A DNA stretch of 43,818 bases. Origin: Paenibacillus sp. NEAU-GSW1. Lineage in GTDB: Bacteria > Bacillota > Bacilli > Paenibacillales > Paenibacillaceae. How positions within the stretch are numbered: position 1 is the first letter of the stretch; each line of letters starts with the position of its first letter. The position numbers and the translations under genes are program-made. Of this stretch, positions 32,690-40,142 are shown piece after piece. The notes under the pieces were generated by a model. It was given only the letters and a program-made list of their open reading frames with translations, was not told the DNA's origin and did not search any database. The DNA lies in the NCBI RefSeq assembly GCF_009737085.1, contig NZ_WOVL01000037.1, forward strand, positions 1 through 43,818. Direction: 5' to 3'.

Positions 32690-32727
32690 ATTATCCCATT
32701 ATTTAGAAAAGGTAATGATTTTGTAAA
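32690..32727 (-). promoter_or_regulatory. Candidate PhoP-type promoter of the pst operon
   Basis: Read on the - strand, three hexamers with exact 11-nt period (TTTACA, ATTACC, TAAATA) lie just upstream of a GATAAT -10 (32690-32695). Bacillus PhoP boxes are TT(A/T/C)A(C/T)A repeats with 11-nt spacing. The first fits exactly, the others imperfectly. Confidence 0.45.
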
Positions 32728-32745
32728 TGAAGGGGAAAGGTAAGG

Positions 32746-32786
32746 TTGACAAATTATTCGAAAAGATTTATCTTGAATTCAAGATA
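32746..32786 (+). promoter_or_regulatory. Promoter and MhqR-like operator of the MarR gene
   Basis: TTGACA (32746-32751), 16-bp spacer, TTATCT (32768-32773). The perfect 18-bp palindrome TATCTTGAATTCAAGATA (32769-32786) overlaps the -10. It matches the remembered MhqR operator form tATCTcgaAtTCgAGATa, which implies autorepression. Confidence 0.75.
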
Positions 32787-32817
32787 TTTTAAAGGCAAAA
32801 GCGGAGGAGGCGATCGG

Positions 32818-33276
32818 ATGGCGCAAATGAACGATGAAGCGGAGCGAACAGCATTGAAGCTGCTGGTCGTACTGTCTAAAGCATACAAAAGCGTGATGGA
32901 AGAAGCGGTTAAAGATATTAAAACGTATGGGTTGTCTGCATCCGAGTTCGGTATTTTGGAAGTTCTTTATGCAAAAGGTCCTATTCCGCTTCAGCAAATT
33001 GGCGACAAAATTTTAATTACGAGCGGAACGATAACGTACAACATCGACAAGCTTGAAAATAAAGGATTATTGAAACGAGTTCCATGCGAAGCGGATCGAA
33101 GAGTCACTTTCGCGGAGTTAACAGAAGCGGGAGCCGCGCTTTTTGACGAAATTTTCCCCCGGCACAGCAATCGAATGGAATCGGTGATGGGCGGACTTTC
33201 GACAGAACGACAGAAAGAAACGATCGAGCTGCTGAAGGCGCTTGGAAAAGGAGTGGCTTTGAGTAATAAGGAGTGA
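32818..33276 (+). CDS. MarR family regulator, MhqR-like
   Basis: This 152-residue winged-helix repressor contains the recognition-helix region PIPLQQIGDKILITSGTITYNIDKLENKGLL and the wing VPCEADRRVTFAELTE. These closely resemble quinone-responsive MhqR-type MarR proteins as I remember them, and the operator type agrees. No obvious N-terminal redox cysteine; one Cys lies in the wing. The ATG at 32818 follows GGAGGAGG. The last codons (ALSNKE and TGA) lie within the 19-bp repeat that continues downstream, so the C terminus was shaped by that repeat. It is likely co-transcribed with the pirin gene. Confidence 0.9.
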   Translation: MAQMNDEAERTALKLLVVLSKAYKSVMEEAVKDIKTYGLSASEFGILEVLYAKGPIPLQQIGDKILITSGTITYNIDKLENKGLLKRVPCEADRRVTFAELTEAGAALFDEIFPRHSNRMESVMGGLSTERQKETIELLKALGKGVALSNKE

Positions 33277-33403
33277 CTTTGAGTATAAGGAGTGACTTTG
33301 AGAATAATGAGTGACTTTGAGAATAATGAGTGACTTTGAGCTCCGCTCAAAGATCCTGATGTCATGCTCAAAGATCCTGATGTCATGCTCAAAGATCCTG
33401 ATG
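33252..33403 (+). repeat. Composite repeat array in the MarR-pirin spacer
   Basis: Four to five 19-nt units of the type TAAGGAGTGACTTTGAGTA (about 33252-33339; the first is degenerate and coding for MarR) are followed by one hairpin CTTTGAGC-TCC-GCTCAAAG. After this come 21-nt units containing TCAAAGATCCTGATG (three times). The hairpin and AGATCCTGATGT string are the same as in the erpA leader, with one base pair changed in a compensatory way. Confidence 0.9.
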
Positions 33404-33406
33404 TAG
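33326..33406 (+). other. Possible 26-codon leader peptide ORF before the pirin gene
   Basis: ATG at 33326 opens MSDFELRSKILM followed by two SCSKILM repeats and a TAG at 33404-33406. This stops 5 nt before the AAGGAG of the pirin gene. It parallels the MSDFKLRLKILM repeat ORF before erpA. The 21-nt units keep the frame, while the upstream 19-nt units do not. Translation is unproven. Confidence 0.28.
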
Positions 33407-33423
33407 CTAAGGAGTGAACGACA

Positions 33424-34308
33424 ATGACAAAAAACTATCGAGCAATTGAAGGCATCATGCAAGGAGCGCCGTTCCATATGGTGGGAGACGGATTCCGCGT
33501 CTCGAACTATTTTCCCGGAGGCAATGACCTGCGGCAACGATTCAGCCCGTTTGTCTTAATGGACTACGGCGCGCCGTTCGAATTTCCGCCGACTGCCGAG
33601 GCGAAAGGCGTCGGCGCTCATCCGCATCGAGGCTTTGAGACGGTTACCATCGCATACCAAGGTTATGTCGAGCATCACGATAGCGCGGGCAATCACGGCA
33701 TTATCGGGCCGGGAGACGTGCAATGGATGACGGCCGGCTCCGGCGTGCTTCATAAAGAATATCAAGAGAAGGCTTTCTCCCGGCGCGGCGGCGTTATGCA
33801 AATGATTCAATTGTGGGTTAATTTGCCGCAAGCGCATAAAATGACGGAGCCTGGTTATCAGGAGCTGCTCGCCGCACAAATGGGACGAACGGAGCTTGAT
33901 AACGGAGGCGGGCAAGTCCGAATTGTAGCAGGCGAATATAACGGCGTTCGCGGACCGGCAAAGACGTTTACGCCCGTTCATTTGTTCGATATCGCCTTCA
34001 ACAAAGGAGGCGCGGCCCGGTTCTCGCTTCCTGCGGCGTTCAATACAGGCTTCCTTGTCCTTCGCGGCGAAGTTAAAGTAAACGAAGAACGGAAAGCGTC
34101 CGAGAATGATTTCGTATTGTTCGCGAACACCGAAGGCGAGATATCCGTTGAAGCCTTGTCGGAAGACGCATTAATCCTCGTCTTAAGCGGCGAACCAATC
34201 AACGAGCCAATGGTGCAGCACGGACCGTTCGTTATGAATAACGAGCGTGAAATTGTACAAGCCTTCTCCGATTTCCGTTCGGGCAAGTTCGGAAATTTTG
34301 ACTTTTAA
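33424..34308 (+). CDS. Pirin family protein
   Basis: This 294-residue bicupin has the N-terminal pirin metal site intact: His66, His68 (AHPHRGFE), His110 and Glu112 (LHKEY), with the spacing of known pirins. Bacterial pirins include quercetin dioxygenases such as YhaK/YhhW-type enzymes, and others act as redox-linked regulators. Placement behind an MhqR-like quinone-responsive regulator suggests a role in handling quinones or related aromatics. The ribosome binding site AAGGAG lies 7 nt upstream, directly behind a repeat array. A clear terminator follows. Confidence 0.9.
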   Translation: MTKNYRAIEGIMQGAPFHMVGDGFRVSNYFPGGNDLRQRFSPFVLMDYGAPFEFPPTAEAKGVGAHPHRGFETVTIAYQGYVEHHDSAGNHGIIGPGDVQWMTAGSGVLHKEYQEKAFSRRGGVMQMIQLWVNLPQAHKMTEPGYQELLAAQMGRTELDNGGGQVRIVAGEYNGVRGPAKTFTPVHLFDIAFNKGGAARFSLPAAFNTGFLVLRGEVKVNEERKASENDFVLFANTEGEISVEALSEDALILVLSGEPINEPMVQHGPFVMNNEREIVQAFSDFRSGKFGNFDF

Positions 34309-34315
34309 TCGCTTC

Positions 34316-34344
34316 AGCCCTGGCCGTTTGGCCAGGGCTTTTGT
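34316..34344 (+). terminator. Terminator after the pirin gene
   Basis: Stem AGCCCTGGCC / GGCCAGGGCT followed by TTTGTTT. Confidence 0.93.
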
Positions 34345-34373
34345 TTGATTGGAGCGTCGGCAGCTGGTATCAT
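34345..34373 (+). promoter_or_regulatory. Promoter of bceRS
   Basis: TTGATT (34345-34350), 17-bp spacer, TATCAT (34368-34373), 55 nt before the bceR start codon. Confidence 0.6.
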
Positions 34374-34428
34374 ATGGATGGTTATTGTTGAACATTTTCT
34401 ACGCAATGATTTGGTGGGGGCATGCAGG

Positions 34429-35154
34429 ATGTATCGTATTTTTATTGTAGAAGACGATGATAAGATCGGCGGCATATTGAAATCAAATATGGAAAAGTAC
34501 GGATTTGAGGCGCGCCGCGCCGTTCAGTTCAAGGAGCTGCTGGCGGAGTTTGTGGAGTATGATCCGCATTTGGTGCTGCTTGATATCAATTTGCCGTATT
34601 TCGACGGTTTTTACTGGTGCAGGCAAATTCGTACTCGCTCCAATGTTCCTATTATATTTATATCGGCGCGGGCCGGAGAGATGGACCAGGTGATGGCGAT
34701 TGAGAACGGAGGCGACGATTATGTCGCGAAGCCGATTCATCTCGATCTGCTGATGGCAAAAGTAAGAGGCGCCTTTCGCCGCGTCTACGGCGAATACGCG
34801 GCTCCGGCAGCCCAAACGGGCATCGGCGGAGATGTTGAAATAGACGGTCTTGTTTTGTATTTAAGCCGCAATGAATTGGAGTGGCAAAACCGAAGGATGG
34901 AGCTGACCAAAAATGAATTGCTGCTGGCCGAATGCTTCATGCGCAGCTATGGGCAAGTCGTTTCCCGCGAGCAATTGCTGGAGGCGTTATGGGATGACGT
35001 GCAATTTGTCGATGATAATACGCTTACCGTTAATGTAACCCGGCTTCGTAAAAAGCTGGAGGAGCTCGGTATCGTAAAAGCGATTGAAACGGTTCGGGGG
35101 CAAGGCTATAAGCTGCAAGTGCCGGCTATCGAGAAAGGGGCGGGCAAAGGATGA
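34429..35154 (+). CDS. bceR: BceR-type response regulator
   Basis: This 241-residue OmpR-family regulator has a receiver domain with acidic pocket EDDD (8-11), phospho-acceptor Asp52 (LLDINLP) and Lys101 (VAKPI). It also has a C-terminal winged helix ending GQGYKL. It controls peptide-antibiotic resistance genes together with the adjacent kinase. The ATG at 34429 is chosen because GGTGGGGG lies 8 nt upstream; in-frame upstream ATGs are not served. The stop overlaps bceS (ATGA). Confidence 0.92.
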   Translation: MYRIFIVEDDDKIGGILKSNMEKYGFEARRAVQFKELLAEFVEYDPHLVLLDINLPYFDGFYWCRQIRTRSNVPIIFISARAGEMDQVMAIENGGDDYVAKPIHLDLLMAKVRGAFRRVYGEYAAPAAQTGIGGDVEIDGLVLYLSRNELEWQNRRMELTKNELLLAECFMRSYGQVVSREQLLEALWDDVQFVDDNTLTVNVTRLRKKLEELGIVKAIETVRGQGYKLQVPAIEKGAGKG

Positions 35155-36233
35155 GCTTCAAAGCCTATTTGTGGGATCGCAAGCTGTTGATTGCCGTTTA
35201 TCTATTAGGCGTCGGCATCGCATCGGCGCTTTTTATGCTGGACAAGCTGCGCTACTCAGAGCAGGCCGATCCCGGCTTGCTCTATTATTTTATCGAGCTT
35301 GCGCTCGTTTTCCTTGCAGCGGGGCTAGCCGTCGATTATTTCAGGCAGCGCGCCTATTTTCGCCAGCTTGATGAGGCGACCCGATTAGCTCCGGTAAAGC
35401 TTGATGCTTCAACGCTGATCAAGTCTGGCGTAACGGCGGAGCAGGGTGCGGTTCAAAAGCTGCTCGATGCGCAATACAGCGCCTATATGACCGAGATTAA
35501 TAAATACAGGCGGCAGCAAGAGCAGCACAACCATTTCGTCATGCAGTGGGTACATCAGATGAAAACGCCGGTAGCGGTAATCGATTTGCTTGCTCAACAG
35601 GGCTCCGGCCAGTCTCAATCGGATGAACAGCTGCAGTTGTTAACGAGCCTGAAAGAGGAAACCGAACGGTTGAACCGGGGACTTGAAATGATGCTTCATA
35701 CGGCAAGACTCGATAAGTTCGAGCTTGACCTGCATCCGCGCCGATTGCCGGTTCACGAAATGATCCGCACGGCGATTAATGCGCATAAGCGGCTATGTAT
35801 CCGCTATTCGATATACCCTCGTGTCGTTGGGGAAGCGGAGGCAGAGACCGATGAGAAGTGGATAACCTTTGTCTTGAATCAATTGATTAACAACGCGATT
35901 AAATATTCCAAGCATAAGGCCGGAAACAAGAAGCTTACGGTGACCGTTAAGCCGTATAACGCGAATGACGGCGAAGGAGCAGGAGGAGTCATGCTATCGG
36001 TCGAGGATGAAGGTATCGGCATTGCGCCGCAGGATTTGCCGCGGGTATTCGATCCGTTCTTTACCGGAGAAAATGGGCGCGCGGTCGAGGAATCGACCGG
36101 AATGGGCCTCTATTTAGCCAAACGGGTATGCAACCGGCTTGGGCATGACCTGCAGCTGGTGTCCGAGCATGGACAAGGAACCGTGGCGACGATTTACTTT
36201 AAACCGAAGGGCATCCATCGGATTGAAAACTGA
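35151..36233 (+). CDS. bceS: BceS-type intramembrane-sensing histidine kinase
   Basis: This 360-residue kinase has two N-terminal membrane helices (about 11-30 and 40-60) and only a few residues between them, so it cannot sense ligand alone. The phospho-acceptor His135 lies in WVHQMKTPVAV. The ATPase domain shows NQLINNAIKYS (N box), EDEGIGI (G1) and ESTGMGLYLAK (G2). In this class the kinase reads the transport activity of the BceAB pump, which is encoded 260 nt downstream. It overlaps bceR by 4 nt. Confidence 0.92.
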   Translation: MSFKAYLWDRKLLIAVYLLGVGIASALFMLDKLRYSEQADPGLLYYFIELALVFLAAGLAVDYFRQRAYFRQLDEATRLAPVKLDASTLIKSGVTAEQGAVQKLLDAQYSAYMTEINKYRRQQEQHNHFVMQWVHQMKTPVAVIDLLAQQGSGQSQSDEQLQLLTSLKEETERLNRGLEMMLHTARLDKFELDLHPRRLPVHEMIRTAINAHKRLCIRYSIYPRVVGEAEAETDEKWITFVLNQLINNAIKYSKHKAGNKKLTVTVKPYNANDGEGAGGVMLSVEDEGIGIAPQDLPRVFDPFFTGENGRAVEESTGMGLYLAKRVCNRLGHDLQLVSEHGQGTVATIYFKPKGIHRIEN

Positions 36234-36372
36234 TGCGGGATCCAAAGCGAATACCCTCCCTTCAAAACTTGCCGCCAAGGACGGCGAAGCGTTATAGCTT
36301 GCTATTCGATAAACGCTCGGCTGAAACTTTAGATGTCTTCATCGCAATCGCTAGCGTTAACGCAAAGCCAGG

Positions 36373-36448
36373 TGACAAGTTTGTAAGGTTCCTTTTACCG
36401 AAATGAAAGGAAATTCGATGGGAGCGTCTGACTGCCTGAGGCTATACT
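36373..36448 (+). promoter_or_regulatory. Candidate BceR-controlled promoter of bceAB
   Basis: Inverted repeat TGACAA-GT-TTGTAA (36373-36386; 5 of 6 paired) lies about 56 nt upstream of a TATACT -10 (36443-36448) that lacks a good -35. This fits an activator-dependent promoter. The rest of the 260-nt gap 36234-36493 shows nothing else I recognise. Confidence 0.45.
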
Positions 36449-36493
36449 GGAAATGCAAGCAGACAACCGAAAGGAATTGGGAGGCTATTCATA

Positions 36494-37270
36494 ATGAGTG
36501 TTCTTCGTACGCAAGGTTTAGGGAAAATATATAGTTCTAAAGGCAATGTGTCTTACAAGGCGCTGGAGGATATCGATTTGAAAGTAGAAGCAGGCGAATT
36601 CGTCGGCGTAATGGGGCCGTCGGGAAGCGGGAAGACGACGCTGCTTAATTTGCTCGCGACAATCGACCGGCCTACATCCGGCGAAATAGAGATTAACGGG
36701 GTTAATCCTGCAAGGCTGGACGACCGCAAGCTGGCTTTGTTTAGACGCCGGGAGCTTGGTTTCGTGTTTCAGGATTTTAATTTGCTGGATACATTGACGA
36801 TTAAGGAAAACATTATTTTGCCGCTCGTGCTTGAGGGAGTTGCCCCTAAGATCATTGAGGAGAAGCTAAAGCCGCTTGTTGAGCTGCTGCAAATTACGGC
36901 GATACTCGGCAAAAGAACGTATGAGGTTTCCGGAGGACAGAAGCAGCGTGCGGCAATTGCCAGAGCGATCATTCATCAGCCTTCGGTTGTATTAGCCGAC
37001 GAGTTGACCGGCAATCTTGACTCGAAATCGGCGAAGGATGTAATGGATTCGTTGAAGGACATGAATGAAAGGCTTAAGGCAACGGTTCTGATGGTTACGC
37101 ATGATCCGTTCTCCGCGAGCTACTGTCAGCGGATCGTCTTTATTAAGGACGGCAAGTTTTTCTCGGAAATTCGGCGCGGATCCAATCGGCAGGCGTTCTT
37201 CCAACAAATTCTCGACGCGCTGAGCGTGCTGGGGGGTAACTTCGATGACGTTCCGTTCGCTCGCGCTTAG
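36494..37270 (+). CDS. bceA: BceA-type peptide-antibiotic ABC transporter ATPase
   Basis: This 258-residue MacB/LolD-type ATPase has Walker A GPSGSGKTT (near residue 40), Q-loop VFQDFNLLD and signature VSGGQKQR. Its Walker B region is VVLADELTGNLDS (Glu170). The residue after the catalytic glutamate is Leu171, where the family normally has proline (DEPTGNLDS). It powers BceB to free lipid-bound targets from antimicrobial peptides such as bacitracin. The C terminus overlaps bceB by 26 nt. GGGAGG precedes the ATG. Confidence 0.92.
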   Translation: MSVLRTQGLGKIYSSKGNVSYKALEDIDLKVEAGEFVGVMGPSGSGKTTLLNLLATIDRPTSGEIEINGVNPARLDDRKLALFRRRELGFVFQDFNLLDTLTIKENIILPLVLEGVAPKIIEEKLKPLVELLQITAILGKRTYEVSGGQKQRAAIARAIIHQPSVVLADELTGNLDSKSAKDVMDSLKDMNERLKATVLMVTHDPFSASYCQRIVFIKDGKFFSEIRRGSNRQAFFQQILDALSVLGGNFDDVPFARA

Positions 37271-39182
37271 CAATATTCGAGGCAATTGGCGTTCTTACAG
37301 CGCGTTTTTCCTAAGCAGCGTGTTCTCGGTTATGATTTTCTACATCTATACCGCCTTTATCTACCATCCTGATGTCGTTAACGGACATATTATGCAGGCG
37401 CAAAAAGTCCGGAAGGGCATGGAATTTTGCTTGTACATTATTGGCATCTTTTCATTCCTGTTCGTGCTTTATTCCAATTCGGCCTTCCTTAAGACGAGAA
37501 AGCAGGAATTTGGTCTGTTCTCGCTGTTCGGTATGACCAGATCGCAGCTCAGAAGGTTAACGATCTATGAGAGCACGGCTGTCGCGGTATTGTCGGTTGG
37601 CATCGGCATTGGCGTCGGCATGCTGTTCAGCAAGCTGTTCTTTATGGCTCTTGGCCTCATGCTGCGTGTCGAGGAGCCGATCCCGTTCGCCGCGCCTTTG
37701 CAGGCGATTGCTTTGACCGCCATCGGATTTGTCGTTCTTTTTCTCACCATTGCGATCATTACTTCGCTGCGCATCGGCAAATCGGAAATTATCGATCTAC
37801 TGAAAGCGGCGCGCAAACCAAAGGGCGAGCTTGTGTTTTCAAAATGGCTTGTCGGTCTTGCAGTTGTTTTCCTCGGCGGCGGATACGCGATGGCTCTAGT
37901 GATGGACGCAGGCAATTTTTTAGTTTTAGCGCTGCCGATTCTCGTTACAGTCGTTATTGGCACATACTTTTTATTTACCCAGCTGAGCGTCCTGTTTATT
38001 CGCTTCCTGCAGCGCCGGCTGTCGGTTTACTATAATCGGACGAATATGATTATCGTGTCGCAGCTTGGTTACAAGCTTAGAGACAATGCGCGCATTTTGT
38101 TCATGGTATCGATTATGGGCGCCGTTATTTTGACAGCATCCGGTACGTTCTATTTAATGCAGGTGGGCTATAAGGCAATGATTTCGTCTTATGAGCCGTA
38201 CTCGATTTCCATTACCGAAAAAGGCTTGAATACGCATGAGGTTATGGATTTGGACAAAATGAAGGACGTGTTGAAAGAGAACGGCCATCCGGTCGTAAAA
38301 GAAGATAAGCTGGTTGCCGTCAAGTTCAATAAGCTGGTACTTGCTAATGATGAGGGATTAGATAAAAATATATCCTCATTTGCGGAAGGCATTGTCATTT
38401 CCGGTGAGAGCTACAATCGTAGAGCGGAGCAGCTTGGCAAGGCGAAGCAAAACGTAAAAGCAGGAGAAGTTTTACTGCAGACAAACTGGAACGATAAAGT
38501 AGGTTCTGTGAAAGGCACTGTAAACGGCGAGCCGACGACGCTCAAAGTGTCAAGCACTTTGAAAGAGGCGGTTGTTAATACGTCGGGCTCACAGTTCATG
38601 ATCGTCATGGACGATACGGCGTTTAATAAACTGATCGCATCGGTTCCGGAGCAAGAGCAGCTTGCGATCTACGCCTTTGAGGTGAAGGATTGGGAGCACT
38701 CCGCCGATGCTGTCTCGAAAGTGCAGCAGCTCGTGCCAGAGCAATTCGGCGACAGTGTAAAAATGAACCGGGCAGAAGCTTATCAGAGTTACATGGAAAC
38801 GGTCAATTTGACGCTGTTTATCGGCTTATTTATTAGCCTGTTGTTCTTTATCGCATCGGGAAGCTTGATTTACTTCAAGCTGTTTACAGAGCTGCAAGAG
38901 GATCGGCAGCAAATAAACGCTTTGAAACGGATCGGGATGACGCGCGAAGAGATCAGACGAATTTCCGTATCGCAAATCGCTCTCATTTTTTACCTCCCGT
39001 GTCTTGTCGGTACGGTTCATGCGCTTATTGCAATGAAGGCATTGGATACGCTGATGGATTCGTCGGTATGGGTGTATTCGTTTGTTGTCATCGGCATTTA
39101 CGTCGCGATGCAGTCGCTCTACTTCCTGTATTCCTCCGTGAGCTATCTGAAAAGCGTCAATCGCAGCGGAGCTGCATCATAA
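37245..39182 (+). CDS. bceB: BceB-type FtsX-family permease
   Basis: This 645-residue permease has about ten membrane helices. A large extracellular domain lies between helices 7 and 8 (roughly residues 310-510), the diagnostic layout of BceB. It binds the peptide-target complex and signals to BceS. N-terminal helices are followed by the FtsX-type segments LKTRKQEFGLFSLFGMTRSQL and, near the end, INALKRIGMTREEIRRIS. The ATG at 37245 lies inside the bceA reading frame behind GGGGGT. The specific peptides recognised cannot be inferred. Confidence 0.92.
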   Translation: MTFRSLALSNIRGNWRSYSAFFLSSVFSVMIFYIYTAFIYHPDVVNGHIMQAQKVRKGMEFCLYIIGIFSFLFVLYSNSAFLKTRKQEFGLFSLFGMTRSQLRRLTIYESTAVAVLSVGIGIGVGMLFSKLFFMALGLMLRVEEPIPFAAPLQAIALTAIGFVVLFLTIAIITSLRIGKSEIIDLLKAARKPKGELVFSKWLVGLAVVFLGGGYAMALVMDAGNFLVLALPILVTVVIGTYFLFTQLSVLFIRFLQRRLSVYYNRTNMIIVSQLGYKLRDNARILFMVSIMGAVILTASGTFYLMQVGYKAMISSYEPYSISITEKGLNTHEVMDLDKMKDVLKENGHPVVKEDKLVAVKFNKLVLANDEGLDKNISSFAEGIVISGESYNRRAEQLGKAKQNVKAGEVLLQTNWNDKVGSVKGTVNGEPTTLKVSSTLKEAVVNTSGSQFMIVMDDTAFNKLIASVPEQEQLAIYAFEVKDWEHSADAVSKVQQLVPEQFGDSVKMNRAEAYQSYMETVNLTLFIGLFISLLFFIASGSLIYFKLFTELQEDRQQINALKRIGMTREEIRRISVSQIALIFYLPCLVGTVHALIAMKALDTLMDSSVWVYSFVVIGIYVAMQSLYFLYSSVSYLKSVNRSGAAS

Positions 39183-39188
39183 AAATGT

Positions 39189-39242
39189 AGGGGATGTCCT
39201 GTACATCATCATGATGTGATGATGATCAGGACATCCCCTTTT
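39189..39242 (+). terminator. Terminator after bceB
   Basis: Long stem AGGGGATGTCCTG / CAGGACATCCCCT with inner CATCATCA / TGATGATG, followed by TTTT. Confidence 0.94.
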
Positions 39243-39297
39243 AAATGTATGGCTAGAGGCCGCTGCGCGCGGCCGTCGTCCAGCCGCCGGAAGCAAC

Positions 39298-39335
39298 AGC
39301 GAGCCTGCTTCGCAATATTGCGAAGCAGGCTCGCT
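39298..39335. repeat. Perfect 38-bp palindrome
   Basis: Left arm AGCGAGCCTGCTTCGCAAT (39298-39316) is exactly complementary to the right arm (39317-39335). There is no loop. The core TTCGCAATATTGCGAA is identical to 20575-20590. It may extrude as a cruciform or bind a dimeric protein. The 378-nt gap 39183-39560 consists of terminators and this repeat family only. Confidence 0.95.
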
Positions 39336-39368
39336 TTATTTGCACATGTATAGCCTGCTTTTGGCAAT

Positions 39369-39432
39369 AACGAACCGGATGACGCTATTCATGAAGGACA
39401 GTTCGGTAATAGCGCAATCCGGTTCGTTTTTT
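39369..39432 (+). terminator. Large hairpin of the AATAGCG / CCGGTTCG family with T tail
   Basis: AACGAACCGGAT-GA-CGCTATT (39369-39389) pairs with AATAGCG-CA-ATCCGGTTCGTT (39408-39428) and is followed by four more T. It could stop transcription entering from bceB, although a terminator already exists upstream. Its right arm shares sequence with the repeats at 20323-20423. Confidence 0.7.
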
Positions 39433-39560
39433 GTTCGAACGGCGGCTGGAATCGTCAATTTAGCGAAATTTGCTTCGTTAAAATGCGAACCCGATTCGCT
39501 GTTTGTTTGGCGATGTCAGTTTTTTCGCTTTGTTATGGAAAACAGGCTTGCTTCCGCGAT

Positions 39561-40127
39561 TTATGGCATTGAGCAAGGAGGAGCTTCAGCCAGTCGGCCG
39601 TTTCGCGCCTCCTCCAATACATGCTCCAGCCATTCTTTTTCCGCCCGATTGAACCGGAGCACGCCTTCGATCATAACTAGCGCTCCGCGCGGCAGCCATT
39701 CTTTCTTATAATCCAGCACGCTTTCAATATGATTGATACGGCAGATGCTTGCTTCCAGCTGCTGCTCGACAAGCGTTGAGACACAGCTTAAATCGGTATG
39801 CCGCACGAATGGCAGCGTCATAAATAGCGGATGCTGCGGATAAAAGCCTTGCTTCATTTGCTCGTATATCATTTCAAGCAGCTTCGCTTTGCCGCTTTCT
39901 GTGATGCGGTATACGGTTTTGTCCGGGCGATTGTCGCCGGGAACCGAAATCATCTCAGCAACCTCGATCAAACCTTCTTGCTTCAACTGATCTACCGCAT
40001 AGTAAAGCGAGCCGTCCTTTACCCGGAACGTTTGGTCCCAATTGCGCCCTTTGATCGTTTGGCGAATTTCGTAGGGATGCCGGTCCTTCTCCATAAGCAG
40101 TCCCAGCACTAGCAGTTTATTGGACAT
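39561..40127 (-). CDS. PadR family transcriptional regulator
   Basis: This 188-residue protein has an N-terminal PadR winged helix (LLVLGLLMEKDRHPYEIRQTI, then RVKDGSLYYAVDQLKQEGLI). A helical C-terminal dimerisation domain of the AphA/Vir type follows. It lies 15 nt behind the EmrB-type exporter gene in the same direction, so the two are co-transcribed. A perfect palindrome upstream of the exporter is the likely operator. The ATG at 40127 has GAGGTCT upstream. It is expected to repress the exporter until a drug or phenolic compound binds. Confidence 0.9.
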   Translation of the reverse strand: MSNKLLVLGLLMEKDRHPYEIRQTIKGRNWDQTFRVKDGSLYYAVDQLKQEGLIEVAEMISVPGDNRPDKTVYRITESGKAKLLEMIYEQMKQGFYPQHPLFMTLPFVRHTDLSCVSTLVEQQLEASICRINHIESVLDYKKEWLPRGALVMIEGVLRFNRAEKEWLEHVLEEARNGRLAEAPPCSMP

Positions 40128-40142
40128 ATGGCTCAGACCTCA

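Noticed and set aside
39436..39560. A small gene in the gap between bceB and padR
   Set aside because: The open frames there have no ribosome binding site and consist of repeat-family sequence.
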